From Larus michahellis (Eukaryota; Chordata; Aves; Charadriiformes; Laridae), in contig NC_133896.1 of assembly GCF_964199755.1 (NCBI RefSeq), forward strand, positions 97,464,200 to 97,528,199: DNA of 64,000 nt, in the 5' to 3' direction. This document shows, one piece after another, positions 36,001 to 50,640 of the stretch (positions are counted from its first letter, which is position 1; each line of letters opens with the position of its first letter). A model generated the notes under the pieces. That model did not search any database. It was not told the DNA's origin and saw only the letters and a program-made list of their open reading frames with translations. A program made the position numbers and the translations under genes.

Positions 36001-39000
36001 ACTTAATGTGCAGCAAAATATATTCACGTGCATTCAGCTGTGGAAACTGAATGGAAAAAGGACTGATGGCAAAGGCCCAGACACGTGGTAGGTCATAACA
36101 TGGGACAGAAGGAATCCTTGCAAATAAAGTGCTCTGGAAACACTCCCTCATTAATTACTTTTTTGAAAGGCTATTAAGCATGTTTGGATCAATCTAGTTT
36201 TTAATAGGTACTCCAAATTTTTTAAAAATGTCCATGTCTGACATTGAGAATTAGTCCAAATTACAGATGTAATGGGTAAGTCCATTTAAAAAGTTAGACA
36301 TGTAAGGGTTTCCTCTTCTCAGATAGTCATACAAAATACACCAGGAGATCAGCATCTTCACAAATATCAAGCTAAAAAAGATAATATTCTAAAAACACTT
36401 AAGGTAGGAAACACTTTAAAAGATGCAAATGAAAGACTTGAGAAAGCTGGAAAAATACAGAAGGATATTAAAAATCCCACTAACTTTTTTTTCTGTGACA
36501 GTTTGATTAAGTAACAATTAATTTTCATTAAACAAAAGGTTCTAGTTTTCTTGCAAATTTTCAATCTTCACTTCAGAAAATCCAAAACTAGAGAGATGCT
36601 TGGATCCTCTGCGAAAAATCAATTACCATCTGCTTCACCCTTGTCTGTACACAGATAGCACAGAGACATCTGACATGCATTGCTCTAACCTGATCAATAA
36701 ATAAAACATTGTCCCTATGGTTATTTCTAAAAGCAGTAATTTTAGAAGGGAAGAGGAGAGAGGGGAACGGAATACATTACTGCTGTCAGATTCTTTTCTT
36801 TTTTTTCCAGTGGTCACCGGTTTGTACAAAGGTTTGCTATGTATCAGTAGGCAGAGAGGTGCTTGTTAAGTGTAATTTTGTGTATGGCTGTTATTGCCAT
36901 ATGCAGTTACCTATACAGTCTTCCAGTTACAGAGTATCCATTCTTCAACTGCCATGTATCTGACCCGGAACTTGAACAAAGGCTTCACTTTACACCCTGC
37001 AGTTTTGAAAGCTGTGGTTTAAAAAATATATAGGGCAAGAAGAGTTAGTAGTAAACACGCAAACATTTCATCTTTTCAAATTAGAAACCAGGTTATAAAG
37101 GAGGTCTATAGCATGAAACTCTAGCTATTCCTGAGAAAAATCGGAAAAAAAACCCAAACCAATCAAACAAACAAAAAAGCAGCTTCAGGATGTTATCCTC
37201 TCTTCTGTTGAGATACACAATCTACTCAAGCAGGAAATACGCACAGATAGAGGTCGACAATCAGCCCGAGATATAAAATGATGACAAGCTGCTGACATTT
37301 CAGGTTTTCTCTTTGAATCGCAGGTGCTGGCTGAGTACACACAACGCTAGTGACAGGAAAGAGCTTTTCAGAACACATTGCCTTGAATCACAGAACTACA
37401 ACACTGCAGAAGACAGACCGCGAGCCGGTACATAACTCAGTGCCAACCATAAGTGACAAAGAACAGGAAAAAAATAAAAATAAAATAAAAACTTTAAAAA
37501 ACCAAAACACACTTCAGAGCATTTTAGATGAGGGGAGAGGAGGCATTCATTGTCACTGTAGCAAAAAGACTGCAACAGACTTTCCACGAGGAAAGGACCA
37601 CCTGGCCAGCACACAATCCAGAAGGAAAACTAGACTACCACAAATAGTTTCTGGCATGACAACAGATTAGAAGGGCCTCTTCGGTCATCCAAGACTATGC
37701 TACCACTTGCACCCACAACACATTACTCCTTTTGTAAGTGGCCAACTGTCCCCTTTACGCAACAAAGCAATTTTTTGGTGTTTGCCCTCTACTGATTTTT
37801 TATTAAGGTAAGGAAATGGATTGACTGTTCTGCAGTTTTCAGTGATCTCTCCTCTCACACCAGTGGGAGTCGTCTTTACAACCACCATAATAAACCCCCT
37901 CTTTGAGGCTTCATTGGCCAGCCCCTTCTCACAGCTATTTGGAGCAGGGGGAGAGGACAGGGGGAAATGTCACTGAGGAAAAAATACAAAGAGGCTGCTA
38001 CTTGGACTAAACACTTCACTGCTCTGTGCAGCTTTCTGCTAGTCCTGCTTTCCCAGCGGTTTCACTAGGTTGGCAGGGAAACAAGCCCAAGCCTGTGAAG
38101 AAGAAACATCGTCAAAGAGGCATGTTTGAAGGACAAATGCAGCTTGCACACCTCAGATTTGGGGGACTGAACCCGTAAGGGTTTCTCATAAGCACAAGAG
38201 GAGAGTTCACCCACTTGCTTGTGCCACCACTGTGACGGCGCCACGGGTGGGCAGGAAGGCACTGGTAGTGGAGGAGCAGCGTCTGGCCTTTGCCATGCTG
38301 GCGACACAGTACCACATGGGGAGTTCACACTGAAGTCCTGTGAGTTTTCCTCCATGCACTGTCAAAAGTCCTTGGTTCTCACGCTCAGTCTGACAGGATT
38401 TCTCCTCCTTCTCTTTTTCCTTTGATATGTCTTCTCTTCACTTTCACTGGCCCATGCAACATTATTAGAGATGGGTGCCATTTCCCCTGTGCACACAGAC
38501 ACACAAGGACAGCCCTTTCTTCCATCTCTGTATATCCCTGTCTCCAACACTGAACCAGTAAACATGTCCCATGGTCAGACCACAAAATATCGAGGAACAC
38601 CAATCAGCCTTTAATCTCACCATTTTCTTCCAGACTTGGAGCACTCTTCACTTTTTTGAGCAAGGGTGTCTGCATTTGCATATATGTATGTGACCACAAA
38701 CATACATACAGGCCTCGAGCTTCTCTTGAATGCAGCTGACACCTGAATGTGGCACGAGGATCTCCTGGTGTGAAGGGCCTGTACCACACACTCCGGGGTC
38801 AAGATCTGTCTCATCATCTGTTAGTGTGCTTAATCATCTCTCTTTTATAGAATTACTCCATCCTCAGTGTCTACTCTGTTTTTCTGTCTGCCTGCAATGC
38901 CATTTAGCAGACCCCAGTCAGCAGTCCAAGAACTCTTCCTGCTCCTTGACACCCTGAGTAAAGCACACAGTTACAAAGCAAAATAGCTACATGCACATCC

Positions 39001-41219
39001 ATCACCCCAGACAGAGAGGGCTAGCCCTTTCTGTATGAAATCTGCTTCTCACTGAAATACATTCTCATGAAGAAATCTTTACAAGATGAGCAAAGGCAAA
39101 AAACCTCAAAACCCTGAAAGGTGACCCTCATTTTAGGCAAATGTTCCAAATCAAGGGTCAAATAAAGCCCGTTTTCTTCACTTCAGGGAAGAGAAAGCCA
39201 GCAGCGTTTATCTAAGACACAGACAAAAGCAGGCGATCTCGGTTTTGCTGATACTTAATATGGTAGAGAAAGGACTGACAGCACTTCTTCTAACATTCCA
39301 TTTTCTCTCCGTAACAATCATTCTTTTGGAAGCAAGAATGTTAATGTTTAAAAAGTGAGATTCACACTTCAGAAAAATAGGTGCTCATACAAGAAGAGAG
39401 ACCAAGCGCAGAGGATTCCCATTGCTCAAATTAAAATCACATGATTATTCTGCCAGCTCCTGAAAAAAAGAAAAACACACCCAAACCGTAGTAGATAAAA
39501 TAACCAGCAGTGTTTCCTCTCAGAGTGCACAATAGCGCCTTCCAGTCCTTTTGACCTGAGCTGAAGCTTGCGTGCCCTAATATTTCTGACAAACGAGGAA
39601 CCAGACAAGCTGAGCAGTTAGGCCTTATCTACCCAAGTCAGAGATAACTAATGAAAAAGCACCATATCACTACGTATCAGCAGCACGGACTTTCATTTAC
39701 TCTCAGATACTGCACAGAAGTACCACATTCCCTCTCACAGGGTTAGAATTGGCCCAGACATTGCAGAGAGGGAAAAGAAGCTGTCTTAGGAGGAAGGTGA
39801 AAAATTACTCATCAGCAAGAGAAAGAGGATTGTCTTGAACTACCACTGCTTTTTCAGTCATCCTGGCTTTAATCATCATTCTTGTTTCATTTTGTAAAGA
39901 CTCCAATGCTGATAAAAGGAGTAGGTTGATCCCTATCACACACATGGTAAAAACAATAAAGAAACGATATTAGCAGATAACCCTGATCTTCAAGGAACTA
40001 GTGACTAGGGCTGTTTGCTGACCCAGCAAAGCCAGCCTGGGTAGAAGTACCTACATGGGGGGAGTGGGTGGGAAAGAAGCACAAAACAAAATGAAAAACC
40101 AGATGTGAGATAAAAAAGAAAAAAAAAAAAGGATATTTCTGTGTCATTCTCAACAACAGTATCTCACAGAACCCTTGCCATCACAGACTTAATCATTTTG
40201 TCAGGATTTGTTTTTTCTAAGATATATTTCTTCCATTAAGCATGGAGTAAGGAAATAAGGAGAGTTAAGGCCTCAGAATTAAACAATTTAGTCTTGGAAC
40301 ATTGTTTTCTAGATAAAACATATCAGTCAGTCTGGCTAGAATTGCAGTGATTTAGAAGAAATATGTGCAGCAGCTGAGAACTAATTAGAAATTATGGGGT
40401 GTTGCACCTACCCAATGATGAGCAGGAGAAAATTTAAAGTTAGTAGGAGCCCAAGAATTCAATTAAAACAAACATCTTTGTTTCTGGTGACGTTCCCCTG
40501 GAAACAGAACGATCTAGACACCACCTTTTCCTTCCCCAAGTAAAATTCACTTCAGACCATTCCCTCACTGTCCCATCAGATTCACACAACACTGAAAATT
40601 TCTGAGCTTTTTTTTATTATTTCATTTAAACAATAGGTTAGGGGCAAGATGGTAAAAGAGCAGCACCTTTTAAAAAAACCCTGTTGTGTGCTATATAGGA
40701 TAAATAGGTGAGCTTTAAAAAAAGTTAAGTTTATATATGTACATATACACACATACACAAAATCAAATTAAAACCGAAAAACTTGGGAAGGGTCATTTTC
40801 AGCACAAGAGAGAGGGAAGCCTTATTTCACAGCAAGCAAAAGCACCACAAGTTAAGATCGGAGTGCACAATCACATGCAGTGCAGATACGAAACTAGCCT
40901 GGGTCCTGGAACCAGTGTAGCTAAGAGCAGCACAGAGCTCCTTGGGGGCTAACTTATCCCACTCCTCGGCAAACACGAGCGCAGACTCTACCTCAGGATG
41001 GTGTGCTGTGCAGGCACCCCCACAGCCGGCTGCTCTGCCTGCATCAGTTTTGCCAGAAGCCACAAAAAGTAGCAAACTAGTGAGAATAAGAGACCCAAAG
41101 CAAAGATACAGGACTGATTTAGCTACAGTACTTCCACAACAGGGGTTTCTGAGTTCCCCCATGTCTCTTGGGTGCTATCCATAGCTACTGCAGACAGTAC
41201 AGCAGACAGCTCCTGATTA

Positions 41220-41225
41220 TTTATT
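41220..41225 (-). terminator. CLDND1: Candidate poly(A) signal of CLDND1
   Basis: AATAAA on the minus strand, 407 bases after the CLDND1 stop codon, followed by T/GT-rich text (GCTGTCTGCTGTACTGTCTG). A second AATAAA occurs at 40613-40618 and could give a longer 3' UTR of about 1 kb. Which is used cannot be told from sequence. Confidence 0.45.
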
Positions 41226-41631
41226 ATTTGTGCACTGTGGTTCCCATTCTTGCCTACCTGCACTTTTTCTTTTCCTCTCTCTCTTCCCACCCCACAATAC
41301 CACTCCTACTTCCTCCAGGCTGACAGGGTAATAAAATTAGGAAGGGGCATGTACACCTAATCAAGGGGATATTCAACAACCAAATGAAGCTTAAAAAATA
41401 ATAATAACTCTTAAAAAAAAATATTTAAAAACAATGTTCAAGTTCTGCAGACTTCTGGCACAGTTTGGCCATTTAGCCCAGAGGTCTTTGTCTTCAGGGC
41501 CCACAGGCTAAATTGTCTCAACTTGCAAGAAGCATGCAGTACAAGGTAAAATTCTGACTAAAAGAAGAAAGTACTAAGGGTTGGGGGAGAAGAGGCCATA
41601 ACATGGAAACCAAATACTTCGGTAGCAGCAC

Positions 41632-44174
<2,543 letters not shown>

Positions 44175-47100
44175 TCATTTCTCTTATGCAACATATGCAT
44201 GTCTTCCTTCTCCAACATGCTGGGATCAAAGGAACAACTGAACAAGTCTACAGTACTAGTCAGCATCCGCTGGATCTGGAGGTTCAGGCATGGATATTGC
44301 CCTTCTCCCAGCCACTCTTCGCTGGCTACTCTCTCTGAGACAGCAGTGACACAGCAACAGCAACTCTGTCCCCAAAGCAGATGGCACAGCTCACTGCCAT
44401 TTGTGATCCTGATTGTAGAGAACCACAGAGAATCCATCCACAGCGCCCAGGCAGAAGACTTATCTTTCCTTAAGAGATTACCAAGGGTAGAAGTTATTTT
44501 TAGCCTACCATCCCATACGGCTTTCACAGCTTGTGTTTACAGCAAAGATAAGAACCAGAAGCATGCCAAAAAAGCTCTTCCAGACTGCTCACAAAGGGCA
44601 ACCATGCCAAGATGCCAGAACGCCTTTAGGGAAACAGAGAAATGTATCTATGCACTAGAGACAGAACACAAAGGATGCACTGCAAGACAAATTTGGAAAT
44701 GATGATAAATGTTGCAATAATTAAAACAATGGGGGGAGGGGGAGGCATGCCTGTTCCACGGGAACAAAATGACAAGATCTTCCAAAACTGAAAGGCCTGC
44801 ATGCACTGTCATTAGGAGCCTGCTCCGGCTCCTGGGGGTCATCTATGCCCTCCTTTGCAGGGTCATGCTCAAAAACTGTGCAAATTCAGCGTCAAAGGAG
44901 GCATGGGAAAATACAGATACCACACATGCTTACACTTATGACAACACTGACTTTAATGAGTAATTGATTGATAATACATGGAATGTTTTGCAGATAGTGC
45001 AATACATCAGAGGAAACTCAGATGCCTGTTGTGCTCATGCATTTTCTATGTTTGATTGAATTTTTGGATTATGATGAATCAGGCTTGATGCACTGGCCAA
45101 AAACAATTAAAAAAACCCAACAAAACAATTGAAGTTAACTCAGCAGCTAGAGCTAGTCTGGTTACATGAGCTACTATCTAATCAGCTCTTGTCTATTGCT
45201 TGTTCTGCCTCCCTTCTCCCACATACTTTGATCAAAATATTTTGGTCTAGCTCCTTTGCAACTGAATGAACCACAACTGGCAACAGCAAATGCCTTAAAA
45301 CACAATATTCACAAGGAAAAAAAAATGAGCACTCAAGTCAGACCTGCCAATAAGAAATTCTGAACTATGAAACAAAGTGCAAATTAAAGCAGGGAGTTTC
45401 AAAGGCACTGATATTTGCTGCTAACAATGCCATTCTTATTTCTCTTCCCTCCTATCTGCTCCTGTATTTGGCTGAAACTAGCTAACAGGGTTAGGGAGGA
45501 GAGAGGATGTGTACCCATATCATCCCCTATGCTTAATTTCCATATTCAAGGAGGGATATCACAGAGATTGTGCCTCATTTAACTGCACCCTTAGCAACAA
45601 GTAAGAATAGAACTGATTTTTGGTGAACTGACAAGCAGCACCCATTTAAAATACTGCAAAGTTTGCATACCACAACTGTACTTAAGTAATAATCCACAAG
45701 CTGTGAACTCATAAGCTAGGACAAACATTGAGGGGGAGAAAACATTGTATCTGGGCTTATTCACCTAGAAAACCTAGAATCAAGTCCAGACTTGAAAGAA
45801 AATACTATGTGCAGTGTTAATTCTTGGTTATGTACTTATACTCTCCTTCAATACCCTAGCATCTAGCTCAAGGTACACAGGACATTGCATGCGCATAATA
45901 GGGAGAGAAGAAGCTGCTGTATAGGGCTGACCTCACTATTCATCCTCACTGAGTTCACTGAGGGATCCCCTCCCCTTCACAAACTTCTCACAAAGCAAAC
46001 AGAGCAAGTGGCATCTCCAGGGACAAAGCTGTGCTGCCCTGCCCCTGCTCAGCTGAGCTCAGAACAGAGCAGATCCTCTGGGAACTAACTCACTCTCAGG
46101 GCAAGCAGCAGAACAGGCGGGCAAGCAGGCTAGTCTGGATTTTCCACCCTATTGCAGTCATGTTCACTGCGAGAGGAACCCTCTGCAACAGACTCCTCTC
46201 TTTAAAAAGGGCTCTGTCTGGAAGGAGGAATCGCAAGAACCTAAAAGCTCCATTCTCACAGTAGAGTCCGACAAAAAAGAACGTAAGCAGGACGTTATTT
46301 TCTCTTTGCTGCCATTGCCTTTAATATAAATGCTTACAATAATGAAGTCCTATCAACTTTGTACCTAACATATAGAAAGAAAACAACTGGCTCAAAAAAA
46401 ATAACCTTAATTTCAGAAACAACATCCCTGCTGCCAGCTGCAGAACACTGGTGCTGGAAATATTAAAACACAAGCACACACTTCTCGATAGCTTTCTGTG
46501 CATTGGCGTACAGTGGACTTGACAGAGTTGATGCCAGCTGGCAACCAAGAGCCATTCACAAGCAAAATGACGGATTAAAAAAATCAAACAGTGAATTAAA
46601 AGACTGTCACTACTGTCTTGGTAAAAGGGTCATGGCTATCTATGTTCAATCCTTGCAATGCACAGCTCCTGGGATAGTTAGAAACCAGCTGAGGTGGCTA
46701 CAGTCCCCAGTGGTTTTGTGTGGCATTTGTCCCAGAAAGAACACACATAGATTTTCAGTATGGACAAGACAGTGCCAGGGCAAGAGCACACCCCCAGTTC
46801 CTTATAATAAAGGTCCCCTCAATGCTTCTGCCTAACACTTCAACTACTTACAGAAGCGATGAAGAACTCTACAACACTTTAGGCAAATTTTGAAATAGGA
46901 GTTCTTCCTGCCACACTGTTGCTGACTACTTTGCCCATTCATTGTGTATATCCAATGCATATTCATTTACAGTAGACACACCCCCCAACTTAAATGAGGT
47001 GTCCTTTGCTCTGTTAAAGAGAGAATCATCCTTCAAGCCCCAGGCAGAGCTCAATGGCAGCTGAAAGCATAGTCAGTAAAAAATAGCTACCAGAGAAGAC

Positions 47101-48204
47101 CGTGAAGAAAGACACAAAATGTTTACGAGATTATGCCACACTTTGCAAAAAGTTCTATGCACAGCAATATGTACGAGATGCTTAGAATAAGCTATACAGT
47201 GAATATAAGACAACACAGGCAGCAGTAAACAGGCACTCAAGCAGAAGTGCTTCACAGGATATTGTACTCATTTTTGAAAGAGGCGAGACACATAAAAATT
47301 TCAAAGCGCCAGCTCATAAAGGAGAAGGCAAAGGCCAAACTAGCAGCAACATTCAAAGGAATGACTAGATCTATGCACCCCACAGAAGGGGAAAACAGGG
47401 CAAGTCAGCAGAGTTGAAAAAGAAAAAACACAGAACAGCACAAGAGCTAGTACTGTGGTAAATAATCAACCACAAGACTGGAGAATGGAGAAGCATTTTA
47501 AGAAGTTATTGTACCACGGCAGAGGGGCACACCAAAATATGCATATTTTTATCCTGTTACAGTAATCACTCCCTTCAGCCAATAGCTGGCCACCACACTT
47601 AAGACTAAACTCCTTTTACCTGACATCACAAAAGAGCAAGGCTGCATTTGCTGGCATTTTCTCAGAAAACACGCTTGCAATCTGACTGCTCTTTGGGAAA
47701 GGAGAATAGGCAGAAGGCCTAAAAGAAGGTGTAAATGTGGGGAGAGGGCTGGCAACGCTACGGAGCAGGATCCTCCTTTTAATACTCAGGGCAACAGAGG
47801 GTTAGGAAAAGAACACTACCAAACACTTTTTTTTACCTTCAGAGGTCTTCAGAGTCCCTCAGGGCACACCTCTCCAATGCTTCCAGGTCACTTCAGAGAC
47901 ACAGTGTTGCTTGTGTCTTGTGGCAAGCGGAAGGCATGAAATACAAACTTCCTATCTGCCCTAACTGTTCCATTCATTCCGTTTCTTCACCACCACCAGT
48001 TCCCAAAAAGCAATCTAGAAGTAGAAAGCAAACCAAATAGTCTGAGATCATCGTTTCATTTTGAAATTATTTAACAGGCATCTCATTAAGAGAAAAAAGA
48101 AAAATAAAAAAGGGGGGGAAGTGGGGGAATGACTGCAGGAGCCCTCATGCCGGCAGCACCATGCCCCACCAGGATCAGCCCCGCACAGGGGCAGACATGC
48201 AGGG

Positions 48205-48230
48205 CCGGGTTCAGCGACCGGGTTCAGCGA
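48205..48230 (+). repeat. Perfect tandem 13-mer in the CpG island
   Basis: CCGGGTTCAGCGA occurs twice head to tail (48205-48217 and 48218-48230), then partly degrades to acgg. It lies on the transcribed side of the island, inside the predicted first intron. Confidence 0.9.
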
Positions 48231-48497
48231 ACGGCTCTCGCTCCGTTCAAACGCGGAGCCCCACAGCCGGTCGGTTACCAGGGCCGCCCCCCGGCACCGG
48301 TACCCCCCGCAGCCCGCCCGAGCCCTGCCGACACGCTTCACCGCCCGCCGCCACGGACGGAGGCGGAGGCCGGGCCGGGCCGGCCGGACCGTCTCCACAG
48401 AGCCCGACCGGCCGCCCCGGCCTCTCAGGTGACAGCCCTGTGAGGGGAAACTGCCGCCCGGCACCAAACCCCTAGAGAGCGCCTCAGTCCCCCCACC

Positions 48498-48538
48498 CGC
48501 TCCAACGGTTATAACAGCCCGCTCCAACGGTTACAACC
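48498..48538 (+). promoter_or_regulatory. CLDND1: Tandem MYB-type sites
   Basis: A repeat of 22 bases, CCCGCTCCAACGGTTA, occurs twice; each copy holds AACGGTT (48504-48510 and 48526-48532), a consensus MYB recognition sequence. The 22-base spacing is close to two helical turns, so both sites face the same side. They lie just 3' of the preferred first-exon donor on the CLDND1 strand. Confidence 0.45.
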
Positions 48539-48674
48539 GCCGCGGCCCAGCCCGGCCCGACGCCTCACCCACCGCCCATCGCCGCCTCGCACCCCCGGCC
48601 CGGCCCCGCCGCACCGCTTCCGCCCCGCCGTGCCCAGCGAGAGGGTAACGCCCCGCCCCGCTGCCCGGGGCGCC

Positions 48675-48800
48675 CTGGGGGATGTAGTTCACCCGCCCTC
48701 TCCCGAAACGGCGACGAGGCGCCCGGCCCGGCGGCACCACGGGAGCTGTAGTTCTCCCCGTCAGCATCGCCGCCATGCCGGCTGGGAGTTGTAGTCTGCC
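48675..48800 (-). promoter_or_regulatory. CLDND1: Three ZNF143/THAP11-type sites plus YY1-type site
   Basis: On the minus strand ACTACA begins three related motifs: ACTACATCCCCCAG near 48,676-48,689, ACTACAGCTCCCGTG near 48,739-48,753 and ACTACAACTCCCAGCCGGC near 48,778-48,796. The last nearly matches the SBS2 consensus. All three point the same way, starts 64 and 43 bases apart. GCCGCCATG at 48769-48777 is a YY1-type element next to the third. ZNF143 sites usually lie just upstream of start sites of CpG-island promoters. Confidence 0.65.
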
Positions 48801-49021
48801 GCCGCCACCGCGGGCCACCAACCCTCACCTTTCGACGCCCACGGGCAACCCTCCTCGCCTCCCTCCCCTCAGCCACCGGTGGTGCCCGGCACCCCGCCGG
48901 CTCCTGCAGGCTCCAAAGCCGGGCCCTGCCACTGACATAGGGCTGGCTCTGCTGGGATGGCGTCAGCCCAGTCCCACGCCGCCACACCTCAGCACCGCAC
49001 CTCACACCACCCTCGCCCGCT

Positions 49022-49235
49022 GATTCATAAAATCATAAAGTTGGAAGGGACCTTACAGATCATCTAGTTCCAACCCCCTGCCATGAGCGCCATGGGCAGG
49101 GACACCTCCCACTAGACCAGGTTGCTCAAAGCCCCATCCAACCTGGTCTTGGAACACTTCCAGGGATGGGGCATCCACAGCTTCCCTGGGCAACCTGTTC
49201 CAGTGTCTCACCACCCTCAAGGTCAAGAATTAACT
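49022..49235 (-). mobile_element. CR1 LINE, 3' end
   Basis: Read on the plus strand it starts tgattcataaaatcataaag and continues ttggaagggaccttacagat, ctagttccaaccccctgcca, gttgctcaaagccccatcca, ctggtcttggaacacttcca and cttccctgggcaacctgttc, the complement of the CR1 3' region. The element abuts the edge of the CpG island and has a fairly well kept sequence, so it is not among the oldest copies. Confidence 0.92.
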
Positions 49236-50029
49236 CTGATTAATGCTGACATTGCAGGCCTGCAAGACACGGGCACTTGGGGATCTGGAGTCATGGTCCC
49301 AAAGTCCCATACCTGCTGTAACAGCCACGAGTTTTTACAGAAGCACAAAACCCCCCTACCTTTACAAACTCTGATTTCTGCAATTTCTATTATTTGGTCT
49401 GCCCTTGCAGCCATAAATCTCATATTTCTTTCTTTTTTGCTTGATTGCTTATAAAAATGTGATGCAATATCCTGTCTGACTGACTTGGGAAAACACCAAC
49501 TAAGGAAAAGAAAAAGGTTCAGTAAAAATCGCAAAAATTGGCAACACTGGCTCCATGCCCCAAGCTGGACATTTCCCCCCATCCCTGGTACACGTACCCA
49601 TGCAAATTACAAAAGGACTCTTAAAAGTGGTTAACAACTCCCCCGCTGAGAGACCACCACACCCAGTTTTGATTTTACCAACCTCCAAACTCGCAAACAA
49701 ATACACAGAAAAACCAGAATCACGCCTGAGGTTTTCACATCTCTCAGGACTTCTGGGGAACAATCCCGACCAACTCCTCTCCCAGAGCAGCTAGGAAGCA
49801 TTTTCGCAGCAAGGTAAGAAGCTAGGATGGCAAAGGTGAAAGCAGTGATATAAGAAACTTCTCTGACTTGATGTGACAAAATATATTTTTTTTTTATTTT
49901 AAAAAATAATTAGAAATTATATTTAATTAAGAAACCTCTGTCTATATGTCCCACCTTCCCAGATCATGGAACCATTTCACCAACACCTCATAATGTGACT
50001 GTCTGCAAGGACACATTCTGGAGTCTAAA

Positions 50030-50640
50030 CTGGGATTTACGCTAGAGACTAAAATACTTAACATCTTTATCGACGGCCTGGAAGAAAGCAGCAGTATCTC
50101 TGATAAACTTCACAGATGACACAAGGCCTGGGGGAAGTGTAAATAATGACATGGAGAGGGCACTGGTACAGGGTGACCTGATCATTTGGTAGCCGGGGGC
50201 AAGCAAACATGCATTTCAATAAGGTCATTGATGAGCTCATTCATTTAAGAGCAAAGAGTGGAGGCTGTAGTTACGTGACATAAAACTTTATCCTGAGAAG
50301 CACAAAATTAAAAGGAAAAACGGGTCATGGTGGATTACCAACTGCCAAGATGGTGCTGTGGCCAAAAACCACAATTTTCCTGCAACCTCAGATGTATAAA
50401 CAGAGAAATCACAGGGAAGAAAGAAGCTGTATCACATCTAGAGTTGCTGCTGGCTGCTGAAATAACACCTCTAGTTTTGACACATTGATAAACTAGAGAG
50501 AAACCTGAAAAGGGACATGAAAATCACTGAGCAATTAGAAAACCTCTCTCAGTGAAATGTATCATGGAAGGTCAGTCAATTTAATTTATTGAAAAGAGGG
50601 CTAAGGAGTTGTAAAACCATAAAATACATGTAATGGCAAT
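50030..50640 (+). mobile_element. Decayed CR1/L3-like LINE fragment
   Basis: Plus-strand text such as aacatctttatcgacggcct, cttcacagatgacacaaggc and taaataatgacatggagagg corresponds to the segment of CR1/L3 reverse transcriptase around the F-A-D-D box and beyond, with many breaks in frame. A later part (gaaaacctctctcagtgaaa, ttgaaaagagggctaaggag) fits the adjoining 3' region. Far more divergent than the other CR1 copies here. Confidence 0.55.

Larger units (their letters stand above)
22285..41219. other. Gene-poor 19-kb interval
   Basis: No exon is supported between the phospholipase promoter and the 3' end of CLDND1. Part 22.3-23.6 kb is GC-rich. Part 24.3-24.5 kb is a homeodomain-site-like AT-rich block (listed separately). 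Parts 24.9-26.9 kb and 33.9-35.4 kb hold longer chance open frames with no domain, no splice context and non-ATG starts. Parts 36-41 kb are A/T-rich. A microsatellite lies at 33.04 kb and a CT run at 28.44 kb. A short stretch at about 37,650-37,695 recalls the start of a minus-strand CR1 3' end but is too decayed to call. Confidence 0.5.
48120..49020. promoter_or_regulatory. CLDND1: CpG island, CLDND1 promoter
   Basis: GC content and CpG density rise sharply from about 48,120 and fall at about 49,020, where a CR1 begins. This is the only CpG island between CLDND1 and GPR15 and lies upstream of the CLDND1 start-codon exon. Two minus-strand donors could end the non-coding first exon: GGTGG then gtgagg at 48569, or GAAAG then gtgagg at 48829. 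The first places the cluster of ZNF143-type sites just upstream of transcription start and is preferred. Long open frames on both strands here follow from lack of AT-rich stops and are not genes. Confidence 0.85.

Noticed and set aside
36802-36963. Segment reading KVCYVSVGREVLVKCNFVYG after a pyrimidine-rich acceptor, slightly Ig-like
   Set aside because: There is no C-strand Trp and no D-x-G-x-Y-x-C motif; the frame ends without a matching donor.
37640-37700. Short text similar to the start of a reverse-oriented CR1 3' end
   Set aside because: The similarity covers only about 30 bases and the following text does not continue as CR1.
48120-49020. Several long overlapping open frames of Pro/Arg/Gly-rich protein in the CpG island
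   Set aside because: GC-rich promoter DNA lacks stop codons; these frames have no domains and overlap on both strands.
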